NCBI GenBank assembly: GCA_902781455.1
Contig: CACZJF010000011.1
Location: forward strand, 1-63,246
Direction of reading: 5' to 3'
Length of the DNA: 63,246 nucleotides
From: an uncultured Lachnospiraceae bacterium
GTDB lineage: Bacteria; Bacillota; Clostridia; Lachnospirales; Lachnospiraceae
This document shows, in pieces, positions 1-8,093 of this stretch. The notes beneath the pieces were generated by a model. It saw nothing but the letters and a program-made list of their open reading frames with translations, was not told the DNA's origin and did no database searches. Each line of letters begins with the position of its first letter. The first letter of the stretch is position 1. The position numbers were made by a program, and so were the translations under genes.

Positions 1-75
1 TCAGACAGTTATTTCGTAGCGACGGTCAGCGAAAACTCTCTGACTATGGTAAAAGAGTATATCAAAAACCAATAA
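1..75 (+). mobile_element. tnpA: IS200/IS605 transposase TnpA, C-terminal end (partial)
   Basis: The window opens inside a reading frame that ends at a TAA at 73-75. The 24 visible residues include YFVATV and end MVKEYIKNQ. This matches the C-terminal helix of single-strand Y1 transposases of the IS200/IS605 family, where the catalytic Tyr is followed four residues later by a conserved Gln. Here the Tyr codon is at 58-60 and the Gln codon at 70-72. The HUH motif and left end lie outside the window, so it is unknown whether the copy is intact. The assignment rests on a short stretch and on the Y+4 Gln spacing. Confidence 0.7.
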
Positions 76-92
76 GCTTGTTTGGCATTCAC

Positions 93-129
93 CCACGCCT
101 ATGCGGTGCAGCAGCTCCTATGGACGTGG
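93..129 (+). repeat. Imperfect hairpin, possible right end of the IS200/IS605 element
   Basis: CCACG at 93-97 pairs with CGTGG at 125-129. After one mismatch, five more pairs (two of them G-T wobbles) join 99-103 with 119-123. IS200/IS605 elements are recognised through subterminal imperfect hairpins rather than inverted repeats. A hairpin just after the tnpA stop fits the right end. The cleavage site cannot be fixed without the left end. No gene is visible from here to 240. Confidence 0.35.
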
Positions 130-240
130 TACTCTGCCTAAAATCATAGAGCATTCTCCGTGCTCCGTTTCCGGGTCATCTGTCTGTTCCGATCATACCG
201 GGACCTTCCGGCACAGGAACCTGAATTGCCAGGCATTCCA

Positions 241-1011
241 TCATCGGCCGGCAGAAGAATTATAATCCTGCCGCAGGAAGAGCCGCGCGATTTCAAGATC
301 CTCAGGTGTCGTGATCTTGAGGTTTTTCCAGGAGCCTTCTGTCAGCTTCACGCGGACCTCCGTCTCCCGTTCCACAACCATCGCGTCATCCGTGACCTGC
401 GTGATTCCTTCTTCGATCAGTTTTCTGTATGCTTCATAAACCAGTGCGAAGGAAAACACCTGAGGCGTCTGGATCTGCCACAGCAGCCTTCTGTCCGGTG
501 TCTGCGCCGCAAATCCCTCTTCGTCCGAAGCCTTGATCGTATCCTTCACCGGCATGGCTGCCACACATGCGCGGTATTTTCCGGCATCCGCCAGCGTCCT
601 TTCCAGAATCGCGCTGTCCACAAGAGGCCTTGCCCCGTCATGCACAAAAAGGTATCCGCCTTCAGCCGGACCTTCCTGCCCTTGATCCCGGATCCGCTTC
701 GCTTCCTTCAGGCCTTCCCACACGGAAAGGTACCGCTCCGCGCCGCCGGGGATGACACGCCGCACCTTACTGAGTCCGTATGCCTCAACAATCTCAGATC
801 GACAATATTCGATATCTTCAGAGGACGTTACAAGAATGACATCGTCCACGCCTTCAAAAGCTTCAAACGCGCCGAGGGACCATGCGATCACCGGTCTTCC
901 GCACAGATCCAGATACTGCTTCGGCGTCTGTGTGTGCATCCGGCTGCCCCTGCCCGCTGACAGGACGATGGCGATATTACGCTCTTTCTTCCATTCTGAC
1001 ATCGCTGGCAC
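241..1011 (-). CDS. ispD: 2-C-methyl-D-erythritol 4-phosphate cytidylyltransferase
   Basis: IspD condenses CTP with methylerythritol phosphate in the non-mevalonate isoprenoid pathway in the cytoplasm. The nucleotide-binding signature LSAGRGSRM, followed by PKQYL, lies near residues 17-34. VHDGARPLV (about residue 125) and VTDDAMVVE further on are also typical. The reading frame begins with GTG at 1011, five bases after AAGGAG. An in-frame ATG three codons later is the alternative. It is the last gene of the minus-strand tRNA-modification operon, 10 bases after tsaD, and its ribosome site lies at the tsaD end. At 256 residues it is slightly longer than the usual 230. Confidence 0.93.
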   Translation of the reverse strand: MPAMSEWKKERNIAIVLSAGRGSRMHTQTPKQYLDLCGRPVIAWSLGAFEAFEGVDDVILVTSSEDIEYCRSEIVEAYGLSKVRRVIPGGAERYLSVWEGLKEAKRIRDQGQEGPAEGGYLFVHDGARPLVDSAILERTLADAGKYRACVAAMPVKDTIKASDEEGFAAQTPDRRLLWQIQTPQVFSFALVYEAYRKLIEEGITQVTDDAMVVERETEVRVKLTEGSWKNLKITTPEDLEIARLFLRQDYNSSAGR

Positions 1012-1021
1012 CTTATCTCCT

Positions 1022-2050
1022 TTATCTTTCTCCCAGCTTCAGATTCGGCACTGCGTTCAGACTCCAGTCAGAGCGAACGCCCTTCCTGAATTCATAGTAC
1101 GCGGCCGCTCCGATCATCGCAGCATTGTCTGTGCACAGAACCGGGCTCGGACGGTAGAACTGAACACCCCGCTTCCGGCACATAGCCTCCATCGCCGCTC
1201 TCAGCGCGCTGTTGGAAGCAACACCTCCCGCGATGGCAAACTTCCTGAACCCGTATTCCCTGACGGCGTTCTCTGAATGCTCCACGAGCACATCGACGAC
1301 CGACTTCTGGAAGGACGCTGCCACATCTTCGGTGCAGACCGCTTCTCCCTTCATCTTCTTTTCATTGAGATAATTCAAAACTGCGCTCTTCAGTCCGCTG
1401 AACGAGAAATCATATTCGGAGCCGCGGACCTTTCCATGCGGAAATGCAACAGCGAGCGGATCGCCCTTCTTCGCTGCCTGGTCAATCTTCGGTCCGCCCG
1501 GATATCCGAGTCCGATCGCCCTGGCCACCTTGTCAAATGCTTCACCGGCCGCATCGTCCGCGGTTTTCCCGAGGATTTCATATTCGCCGTAATCCCGCAC
1601 ACGGACCAGGTGTGTGTGCCCGCCGGAGACAACCAGGCAGCCGAACGGCGGCTCCAGCTCCGGGTGCTCGATATAGTTCGCGCTGATGTGTCCCTCGATG
1701 TGATGGATCCCGAGGAACGGCAGGTTCTTCGCCCAGGCAATTGCCTTCGCCTCGGCAACGCCCACCAGGAGCGCGCCCACCAGGCCGGGTCCGTAGGTCA
1801 CCGCGACCGCATCGATCTCATCAAGCGTCATCTTTGCGTCGTCCAGTGCCTGCTGTACCACCTGGTTGATCCGCTCGATATGTTTCCTCGACGCAATCTC
1901 CGGAACCACGCCGCCATACAAGGTGTGAATATCGATCTGTGACGATATGACATTAGAACGGACATCACGCCCGTTGACCACCACAGCCGCTGCCGTCTCA
2001 TCACAGGAGCTCTCAATTGCAAGAATTCGGATTTCTTCCTTCTGTGTCAT
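1022..2050 (-). CDS. tsaD: tRNA N6-threonylcarbamoyladenosine synthase subunit TsaD
   Basis: TsaD transfers the threonylcarbamoyl group to A37 of ANN-decoding tRNAs to make t6A. The 342-residue protein has the ASKHA-fold start [16 protein letters not shown]. The metal-binding HIEGH (HxxxH) is near residue 115, followed by SGGHTHLV and the late [14 protein letters not shown]. It works with TsaB and TsaE, both encoded a few genes upstream in the same direction. Only 23 bases separate it from rnz. Confidence 0.96.
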   Translation of the reverse strand: MTQKEEIRILAIESSCDETAAAVVVNGRDVRSNVISSQIDIHTLYGGVVPEIASRKHIERINQVVQQALDDAKMTLDEIDAVAVTYGPGLVGALLVGVAEAKAIAWAKNLPFLGIHHIEGHISANYIEHPELEPPFGCLVVSGGHTHLVRVRDYGEYEILGKTADDAAGEAFDKVARAIGLGYPGGPKIDQAAKKGDPLAVAFPHGKVRGSEYDFSFSGLKSAVLNYLNEKKMKGEAVCTEDVAASFQKSVVDVLVEHSENAVREYGFRKFAIAGGVASNSALRAAMEAMCRKRGVQFYRPSPVLCTDNAAMIGAAAYYEFRKGVRSDWSLNAVPNLKLGER

Positions 2051-2073
2051 GTCCGGGTCTCTCCCATTTCAGA

Positions 2074-2991
2074 TCATTCGTCTTCAAAGCCCAGTTCTGC
2101 GCTCATCCCGTCACGCCCGAATACCGTATGCGGAAAGATCTTCTGTGCCATGGCTTCATATTCCTCCGGGTGCGTCAGGGACGGACTGTAATGCGTCAGC
2201 CACAGCTCCCCGACCTGGGCGTCCCGCGCGATCCGGCAGGCCTCTTCGATCATCATGTGACGGTGCTCCTTCGCATTGGGATACTTCTCCGGATCACCGT
2301 ACATCCCCTCGCAGATGAACAGGTCTGAATCCTTCGCATTTTCGGAAATCAGGGCAGTCGGGCGGGTGTCCGTCACATAGGTCAGCTTCAGGCCTTTCCG
2401 CGCCTGCCCCAGTACCATATCCGGGGTAAATGTCCTGCCGCTCTCAGGATCTGTCACCGTATTCCCCTTCTGAAGCGGGTTCCAGTACTTCAGCGGGATC
2501 TGTGCCTCCTTCGCTCTCACCGGATCAAACTTGCCGGCACGGTCCAGCATCAGACTGTATCCGTAACAGACCACTCTGTGGTTGACACGAAAAGCCTTCA
2601 GCCGGTATCCATTCATGGAAAATTCCTGCTGAGGCTGTTCGATCTCCACACATCGTATCTCAAATGGAAGCTCCGGCGCAATGATCCGGAGCGAGTTTAC
2701 CACCCGGGTCAGCCCCTTTGGGCCGATCATGGTCAGCGGCTCTGTGCGCTCTGCGTTTCCCATGGTAAGCAGAAGGCCGGGAAGCCCCCCGATGTGGTCT
2801 CCGTGAAAATGGGTAAAGCAGATCACGTCAATCGGTTTGAAGCTCCAGCCCTTCTTCCGCAGCGCAATCTGCGTTCCCTCTCCGCAGTCGACCAGCAGGC
2901 TTGAGCCTGAGACCCGCGCGATCATGGAAGTCAGGTGCCTCCACGGAAGCGGCATCATGCCGCCGCAGCCAAGCAGACATACATCGATCAT
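2074..2991 (-). CDS. rnz: Ribonuclease Z
   Basis: RNase Z is a metallo-beta-lactamase-fold endonuclease that trims the 3' trailer of tRNA precursors. The 305-residue protein has the zinc motif HFHGDHIGG near residue 60, and DTRPTALI and a late HYSPSLTHPEEY carrying further metal ligands. That is the normal length for the short bacterial form (about 305-310). It sits inside the t6A gene cluster, so tRNA end processing and tRNA modification are probably co-transcribed. Confidence 0.93.
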   Translation of the reverse strand: MIDVCLLGCGGMMPLPWRHLTSMIARVSGSSLLVDCGEGTQIALRKKGWSFKPIDVICFTHFHGDHIGGLPGLLLTMGNAERTEPLTMIGPKGLTRVVNSLRIIAPELPFEIRCVEIEQPQQEFSMNGYRLKAFRVNHRVVCYGYSLMLDRAGKFDPVRAKEAQIPLKYWNPLQKGNTVTDPESGRTFTPDMVLGQARKGLKLTYVTDTRPTALISENAKDSDLFICEGMYGDPEKYPNAKEHRHMMIEEACRIARDAQVGELWLTHYSPSLTHPEEYEAMAQKIFPHTVFGRDGMSAELGFEDE

Positions 2992-3040
2992 GTTCGATTT
3001 ATATCCTTTCGTTTCTCTTCCTGCCCCTGCGTCTGCAGGA

Positions 3041-3559
3041 TCAGTGCGTCCTCTCCTCTTCAGAAGGCTGCTTTGTCCACAGGATCAGTGCGTCCTCCCT
3101 CGGAGATTCATAGTATCTCTTCCGCACACCCTCTGTCTCGAATCCAAGACTGTGATACAGAGCGATCGCACCTTCATTGGAACGACGTACCTCCAGCGTG
3201 TATCGTTCGATTCCTTCCCTGCGCCCCAGCTCCATCAGCGCCAGCAGCATACGCCGTGCGATTCCCCGCCTGCGGTACGCCTCCCGGACAGTCACATTTG
3301 TAATCTCCCCGGTCTCGAAGGATCGCATGCACCCGCAGTATCCTGCAAAGACGCCATCTGCCTCCGCCTTCAGAAACAGGTAATAATCCCGGTCCAGCGC
3401 ATCGAGAAATGCATGCGCGGACCACGGAAGAGAATAATACGCGCGTTCCAGCTCAGCTGCAGCCTCTGCGTCTTCTTTCCGCAGGAGACTGATCCTGACG
3501 CCGTCTTCCGGACCAAAGATCCTTCCGCCGGAAAGCTCCATGTCTCTTCCTGTCATCAT
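3041..3559 (-). CDS. rimI: Ribosomal-protein-alanine N-acetyltransferase (RimI-like GNAT)
   Basis: This is a GNAT-fold acetyltransferase of 172 residues. The acetyl-CoA loop appears as YRRRGIARRML (RRxGxA/G). VRRSNEGAIALYHSLGF supplies the conserved Asn/Tyr region before the C-terminal strand. RimI acetylates the N-terminus of ribosomal protein S18 and is commonly encoded between tsaB and tsaD, exactly as here. ATG at 3559 was taken as the start. A Met six codons later (3541) has a closer AGGA site and is an alternative. A 74-base gap to tsaB holds no other gene. Confidence 0.88.
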   Translation of the reverse strand: MMTGRDMELSGGRIFGPEDGVRISLLRKEDAEAAAELERAYYSLPWSAHAFLDALDRDYYLFLKAEADGVFAGYCGCMRSFETGEITNVTVREAYRRRGIARRMLLALMELGRREGIERYTLEVRRSNEGAIALYHSLGFETEGVRKRYYESPREDALILWTKQPSEEERTH

Positions 3560-3633
3560 GATTCACCCACCAAAGTCAAACACTGCGTCCGCGCTGTAAC
3601 CGGGAACCCGCTCACGCTTCCGGCACAGAAAGA

Positions 3634-4395
3634 TCAACGTCCTTCTTTCTGCGCCCGCACACGCTCTGCCTGGGAAACCCGCAGGTATTCCGGCCGGTGC
3701 GCCGCGGCGCTCTCCAGCTTCCCCTGCCGCGCAAGGTCCATCGCACGCACCGCGATGGATCCGGCTTTTTGCTGCGCCAGATGTGCCGGCGCATACCAGT
3801 GAGGCGCCGTCAGGTTCTTTTCGATGAGCTCCCTGTAGACAACTGCGCCGTCCCCCAGCAGGACTGCCTCTTTCCCGGTCTCCTGCGCCAGCGTGTTCAG
3901 CTTTTCGCACAGATCTGTGACACGGAGTGCCTCCTGGCCGCTGTACACATGAAGCGGATCTCTCCATCCAGACTCCGCATTGCATACTTCTTCCGGCTCC
4001 TGCGCGCTGACAAAAGAATAGATTCCGGCAAACACCTGCTGGTTGCGCGCATCGATCATCGGCACAACAAGGCCGGAAGAGCCGTAGAAGTTGTACGCCA
4101 TGCCCTCCAGCGTCGGCACGTGGACGAGCGGTTTGTTCAGCGCAAGCCCGATTCCCTTTGCCGCCGCCGACCCGATCCGTAGTCCGGTAAATGACCCCGG
4201 CCCGCCGGCTACAGCCACTGCGTCAATGCCATTCAGATCCATTTCCAGCATGGTACGGATCTCATCGAGCATCGGAACCAGCGTCTGGCTGTGTGTCCTT
4301 TTGAAATTCACGGTATACTCCGCCAGCAGTGTACCGTCTTCGCAGACGGCGCAGGACGCCGGCATACCGGAGCTGTCAATTGCGAGTATCTTCAT
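3634..4395 (-). CDS. tsaB: tRNA threonylcarbamoyladenosine biosynthesis protein TsaB
   Basis: TsaB is the partner of TsaD in t6A synthesis, a catalytically inert ASKHA-fold protein that activates the complex. The N-terminus MKILAIDSSGMPASCAV resembles TsaD, and GGPGSFTGLRIG near residue 65 is the family hallmark. Its 253 residues match the usual 230-250. It lies between tsaE and rimI on the same strand. Confidence 0.93.
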   Translation of the reverse strand: MKILAIDSSGMPASCAVCEDGTLLAEYTVNFKRTHSQTLVPMLDEIRTMLEMDLNGIDAVAVAGGPGSFTGLRIGSAAAKGIGLALNKPLVHVPTLEGMAYNFYGSSGLVVPMIDARNQQVFAGIYSFVSAQEPEEVCNAESGWRDPLHVYSGQEALRVTDLCEKLNTLAQETGKEAVLLGDGAVVYRELIEKNLTAPHWYAPAHLAQQKAGSIAVRAMDLARQGKLESAAAHRPEYLRVSQAERVRAQKEGR

Positions 4396-4436
4396 GTTCT
4401 TTTCTGCTATCCTTCGTGAATCATGACAACATCTGA

Positions 4437-4889
4437 TTATAAAAGATCAATCCTGCGGTAATCCATTCCTTTCTCCGGGTCTTTCCTGATCTGTACCCGA
4501 AGAACCTTCTCCTGCGGGATCTCTTCCATCAGATCCTCGATCAGGTCCGCCCATTCCACCAGGCAGACGCCATCCCCGTAGACATATTCGTCCCAGCCGA
4601 TCTCCAGCATCTCCTCGATGTCCCCGATCCGGTACACATCAAAGTGATACAGCGGCAGCCTCCCGCTGTCATAAACCTGCAGAATCGTAAAGGTCGGGCT
4701 GTTCACCTGATCATCGATCTGAAGCCCCGCCGCGAATCCCTGCGAGAAAACCGTCTTCCCTGTTCCGAGGTCGCCGACCAGCGCAATCACCTGTCCGGGG
4801 ACGGCTGTCTGTCCCAGGCTTCTGCCTGCCTCCCAGGTTTCCTGCGCGCTGTGCGTTTCTATGTACTTCTTCTCTTTCTCCATACTCAT
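4437..4889 (-). CDS. tsaE: tRNA threonylcarbamoyladenosine biosynthesis ATPase TsaE
   Basis: TsaE is the small P-loop ATPase of the t6A machinery. The Walker A motif GDLGTGKT is near residue 40, and NSPTFTI and HFDVYRIG are family motifs. It has 150 residues, as expected. Its ATG overlaps the stop of the upstream NUDIX gene (ATGA), and no strong ribosome site precedes it, so translation is probably coupled. Confidence 0.93.
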   Translation of the reverse strand: MSMEKEKKYIETHSAQETWEAGRSLGQTAVPGQVIALVGDLGTGKTVFSQGFAAGLQIDDQVNSPTFTILQVYDSGRLPLYHFDVYRIGDIEEMLEIGWDEYVYGDGVCLVEWADLIEDLMEEIPQEKVLRVQIRKDPEKGMDYRRIDLL

Positions 4890-5494
4890 CGTAAAAATGA
4901 AAATGCATCCTCAGGGTGCGCGATAAACTGCATCAGCATATACGCACAGTTCGCCGCAACCTTTTCCTGCCGCAGAATACGGATCGCCTCTTCACGGTCA
5001 GCAAGGACAACATCCAGCTCCTCCGTATTCTCCAGTCCCTCCCGGCTGACTGTTCCCTCACAGTATCCATAGACAAGGCAGCAGCTCTCATCGGTCATGC
5101 CGACGGAATTATAGAACGGGCGCTCATACATCGGATCCACTTCCAGCGGGTGGAAGGAGAGACCTGTTTCTTCCTTCATCTCCCGCACAGCAGCCTCCCT
5201 GTAATCTTCCCCTCTCTCGACCAGTCCGGCCGGCAGTTCATAGACATATCCGGCGATGGGATAGCGGAACTGACGCACCAGCACCACATGGTCCTTCTCC
5301 GGTCCGGTCAGAGAGAACAACACGACCCCGTCCGGGTGATTCCGGCCGGTAGACAGATCCAGCGCCGAGACATCTCCCGCCCTGGAAGCCATAAAATATC
5401 TTCCCTTCTCCCCGACCCGGTTGGTCGTGGAAAGCTCAAAATAATTCAGAAATCTGTTCTGTGTGATCTGCGTGACCTTATCTACACTTGCCAT
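4886..5494 (-). CDS. NUDIX hydrolase, ADP-ribose pyrophosphatase-like
   Basis: The 202-residue protein carries a complete NUDIX box (GX5EX7REUXEEXGU) beginning at the Gly of PAGLVERGED near residue 92, with REMKEETGL as its core. Family members related to NudF split ADP-ribose or other nucleoside diphosphates linked to a second group. Overlap with tsaE by four bases indicates one transcript with the t6A genes. The substrate cannot be read from the sequence. Confidence 0.85.
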   Translation of the reverse strand: MASVDKVTQITQNRFLNYFELSTTNRVGEKGRYFMASRAGDVSALDLSTGRNHPDGVVLFSLTGPEKDHVVLVRQFRYPIAGYVYELPAGLVERGEDYREAAVREMKEETGLSFHPLEVDPMYERPFYNSVGMTDESCCLVYGYCEGTVSREGLENTEELDVVLADREEAIRILRQEKVAANCAYMLMQFIAHPEDAFSFLR

Positions 5495-5539
5495 ATACGA
5501 CTCCTGTCTCCGGAATCTGTCTCGTCCGGTTATATCTTT

Positions 5540-6064
5540 TTAATTCCCCTGCGGTATAAAAATTCTCATCCCTGCCTTATCCAGCGCGAACAGAATAATC
5601 ATGCCGATGACACCGCAGGACAGGATTTCTCCGGCTCCGACCGTTGCGATCTGAATCGGGATCGGAACCGTGATCCCGTATCCATAATACAGGATAAACG
5701 GTATGATCAGAGCATTCGCAAGGATCGGCGGCACCGGAAGCAGGAACTTCATCCTGTGGCTGGCCGGATGCTTTCTGCGAATCCATCTGCCGATTGCCCA
5801 GGTACCCAGCGCGCCGATCAGGGTTGCAAGGCTTCCGAAAATAATATCGATCGGAATTGCGCCGCCAAGCAGATTGCCCAGCACACACCCCACAAACAGA
5901 CCCGGAATCGCCGCCGATGTAAAAAACGGAAGAATCGTAAGTCCCTCCGCAATCCGTACCTGCACATCGCGGAAGCTGATGGGCGCGAAAATCTGGCAAA
6001 GCACGACATAAATTGCCGCGATCGCAGCCCCCTGCGTCAGGTACAGCACTCTCTTGTCTCTCAT
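5540..6064 (-). CDS. queT: QueT-family queuosine-precursor ECF transporter substrate component
   Basis: This 174-residue membrane protein has about five or six hydrophobic segments and the motif FRDVQVRIAEGLTILPFFT, which is typical of QueT proteins. QueT is the substrate-binding subunit of a group II ECF transporter thought to import preQ1 or another queuosine precursor. A preQ1-I riboswitch directly upstream (6083-6123) supports the substrate. The start ATG at 6064 has GGAGG nine bases upstream. The downstream t6A genes are 45 bases away, so two tRNA modification pathways may share a transcript. Confidence 0.88.
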   Translation of the reverse strand: MRDKRVLYLTQGAAIAAIYVVLCQIFAPISFRDVQVRIAEGLTILPFFTSAAIPGLFVGCVLGNLLGGAIPIDIIFGSLATLIGALGTWAIGRWIRRKHPASHRMKFLLPVPPILANALIIPFILYYGYGITVPIPIQIATVGAGEILSCGVIGMIILFALDKAGMRIFIPQGN

Positions 6065-6082
6065 GAACAGTTACCTCCATTT

Positions 6083-6123
6083 TCCGTAGTTTTGTTTAAG
6101 GTGAGGATGGTCACGAACTCACC
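6083..6123 (-). promoter_or_regulatory. preQ1-I riboswitch
   Basis: On the minus strand GGTGAG (6123-6118) pairs with CTCACC (6105-6100) around a loop TTCGTGACCATC. It is followed by the A-rich tail TTAAACAAAACTACGGA. This fits the compact preQ1-I consensus of a P1 stem, a TTC..A..ACC loop and an AAAACTAAGGA-like tail that folds back as a pseudoknot. The Shine-Dalgarno GGAGG of queT starts only about five bases after the aptamer, which suggests control of translation. This is a prediction from motif reading. Confidence 0.82.
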
Positions 6124-6148
6124 ATATCACCGCTGAAGCGGCCGACAT

Positions 6149-6177
6149 AGAATATCATTTTCCACCAGAATAAGCAA
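6149..6177 (-). promoter_or_regulatory. Probable sigma-A promoter of the queT/tsaE operon
   Basis: TTGCTT (6177-6172) and TATTCT (6154-6149) are 17 bases apart. Transcription would start about 20 bases before the preQ1-I aptamer. Confidence 0.55.
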
Positions 6178-6189
6178 CCGCAGTTTTGC

Positions 6190-6219
6190 TTGCCCTTCCT
6201 TCTTTGTATAGAGTATGAT
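6190..6219 (+). promoter_or_regulatory. Possible promoter of cbiMQO
   Basis: TTGCCC (6190-6195) and TATGAT (6214-6219) are 18 bases apart, 45 bases before the cbiM start. The space to the start is too short for a cobalamin riboswitch. Confidence 0.4.
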
Positions 6220-6263
6220 GAACAGAAAGAAACCCGTTTTTCATTCGAAGGGAGGATTCTGTT

Positions 6264-7283
6264 ATGCATATGGCTGATGCTTTGATCATGCCGGCAGCCG
6301 CCGGGGTCATGTTTGCCGCTTCCGGGGCCGCAGCGGCTTATTCTGTCTATAAAGTCCGTCAGGAGCATGCGCCGGAAAAGATTCCTGTGATGGGGGTCAT
6401 GGGTGCATTTGTCTTTGCGGCGCAGATGATCAATTTCACGATTCCGGGAACGGGTTCCAGCGGACACCTGTGCGGCGGGCTTCTGCTTTCGGCGGTGCTC
6501 GGACCATATGCCGGTTTCCTGACCATGATCGGTGTTCTCCTGGTCCAGTGCCTGTTCTTCGCGGACGGCGGGCTTCTGGCCCTGGGCTGCAACATCTGGA
6601 ACATGGCCTTCTACGGATGCTTTGTCGGCGCTCTCCTGATCTGGAAAGGCATCATGCAAAATGGCGCGTCGAAGAAAAAGATCACCCTCGCTTCCATCCT
6701 CGGCTGCGTAATTACGCTGCAGATGGGTGCTTTTTCTGTCTGTATCGAAACTTATCTCTCCGGCGTCTCCGAGCTCCCGTTCGGCGCATTTATCGGTGCC
6801 ATGCAGCCGATCCACCTTGCGATCGGACTGGTGGAGGGGCTGATTACCGCCGCGGTTCTTTGCTTTATCTATGAAGTGCGGCCGGAGCTTCTGTGGGGAA
6901 TCGGCTGGGGCAGTATGCCGCAGTCCCGCTTCTCACTGGGCAAGACACTTGGAATCCTCGCCGCGGCTGCCGCGGCAGTCGGAGGCCTTCTGTCCCTGTT
7001 CGCTTCCGCGCTGCCGGATGGTCTGGAATGGGCAATGGAACGGGTTGCCGGCACTTCGGAGCTTGCCGCATCGGGCAGCGCTTACCAGGCAGCCCGGTCT
7101 ATCCAGGACACGACGGCATTTCTGCCGGACTATGCGCTGCCCGGTTCTGAGAGCGCTGCCGGCACGACTGTATCCGGACTGGTCGGCGCTTTGATTACGG
7201 CAGCTGTCTGCATCGTCATCGCGCTTGCATTTCATTTCTTCCGAAACCGCAAGGCCGGGTCCGGAAAGCAGATCGCCGGATGA
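6264..7283 (+). CDS. cbiM: ECF cobalt/nickel transporter, CbiM/NikM with C-terminal PDGLE (CbiN/NikN-like) domain
   Basis: This is the substrate-binding subunit of an energy-coupling-factor transporter for Co(II) or Ni(II). The N-terminal Met-His pair (MHMAD) and the GSSGHLCGG histidine provide the metal site. About seven membrane segments cover residues 1-215. The C-terminal part (from about residue 225) adds a membrane segment, an extracellular loop with LPDGLEWAME, the PDGLE signature, and a final membrane helix. It is therefore a fused M-N form of 339 residues. Start ATG 6264 follows AAGGGAGG. It overlaps cbiQ by four bases. The sequence does not show whether cobalt or nickel is transported. 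Confidence 0.9.
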   Translation: MHMADALIMPAAAGVMFAASGAAAAYSVYKVRQEHAPEKIPVMGVMGAFVFAAQMINFTIPGTGSSGHLCGGLLLSAVLGPYAGFLTMIGVLLVQCLFFADGGLLALGCNIWNMAFYGCFVGALLIWKGIMQNGASKKKITLASILGCVITLQMGAFSVCIETYLSGVSELPFGAFIGAMQPIHLAIGLVEGLITAAVLCFIYEVRPELLWGIGWGSMPQSRFSLGKTLGILAAAAAAVGGLLSLFASALPDGLEWAMERVAGTSELAASGSAYQAARSIQDTTAFLPDYALPGSESAAGTTVSGLVGALITAAVCIVIALAFHFFRNRKAGSGKQIAG

Positions 7284-8080
7284 GCAGGATTTCCAATGCC
7301 GCCCGCAGTATGGCGAAGCTGGACGAGCTGGCGCGGCAGGACACCTGGCTGAACCGGATTCATCCGCTCTCCAAGCTGCTTGTGACGCTGCTCTACCTTA
7401 TACTGGCGGTGTCATGGAAGCCAAGGCAGCTGACCGGGATTCTGGGGATGGCGCTCTATCCGTTTCTTCTTTTTGAGATCGGAGGGCTGTCCTTCAAGGG
7501 CGCTCTTTACCGGCTGCGCATCGTACTGCCGGTTGTGTGTCTGGTCGGGATCCTGAATCCCTTTTTTGACCGCGAACCGGTGCTCACGGTTTTCGGTGTT
7601 ACCCTGTCCGGCGGTGTCCTGACCATGCTGAGCCTGATGGTGAAGGGAATCCTCACTGTCCTCGCGTCCTATCTTCTGATCGCGACGACTCCCGTTGAAT
7701 CGGTCTGCGGCGCGCTCAGCATGCTGCACGTACCGGGAATCCTGGTGACTGAGTTCCTGCTCATCTGCCGGTATGTCTCGGTTCTTCTGAATGAGGCAGA
7801 CCGTATGACACAGGCTTATGCGCTCCGCGCCCCGGGGCAGAAGGGCATAGCCCGGATCGCCTGGGGATCCATGATCGGGCAGCTGCTTCTTCGAAGCATG
7901 GACCGGGCAGGCGCACTCTATCAGAGTATGTGCATGAGAGGATTTCAGGGAGAAAAGCCTTGCTTTTCCATGAAGCGTCTTCGCGCTTCGGACCTTGTCT
8001 ATCTTGTCATCTGGAGCGTTGTGCTGATCCTGCTTCGTGTCTTCCCGGTCCTGGAGCTGGTGGGAAGGCTGTTTGTGTGA
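7280..8080 (+). CDS. cbiQ: ECF transporter transmembrane component CbiQ
   Basis: CbiQ/EcfT is the membrane coupling subunit joining CbiM to the ATPase. The 266-residue protein has about five membrane helices. The typical cytoplasmic coupling region carries ALRAPGQKG and MCMRGFQGE, the Ala-Arg-Gly-type motifs that contact the ATPase. Its ATG overlaps the cbiM stop. The stop at 8078-8080 is followed directly by the cbiO ribosome site. Confidence 0.92.
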   Translation: MSRISNAARSMAKLDELARQDTWLNRIHPLSKLLVTLLYLILAVSWKPRQLTGILGMALYPFLLFEIGGLSFKGALYRLRIVLPVVCLVGILNPFFDREPVLTVFGVTLSGGVLTMLSLMVKGILTVLASYLLIATTPVESVCGALSMLHVPGILVTEFLLICRYVSVLLNEADRMTQAYALRAPGQKGIARIAWGSMIGQLLLRSMDRAGALYQSMCMRGFQGEKPCFSMKRLRASDLVYLVIWSVVLILLRVFPVLELVGRLFV

Positions 8081-8093
8081 CGGAGGAATACCT

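Noticed and set aside
6130-6263. Cobalamin riboswitch in front of cbiM
   Set aside because: The divergent spacer is too short, and no B12-box sequence was found.
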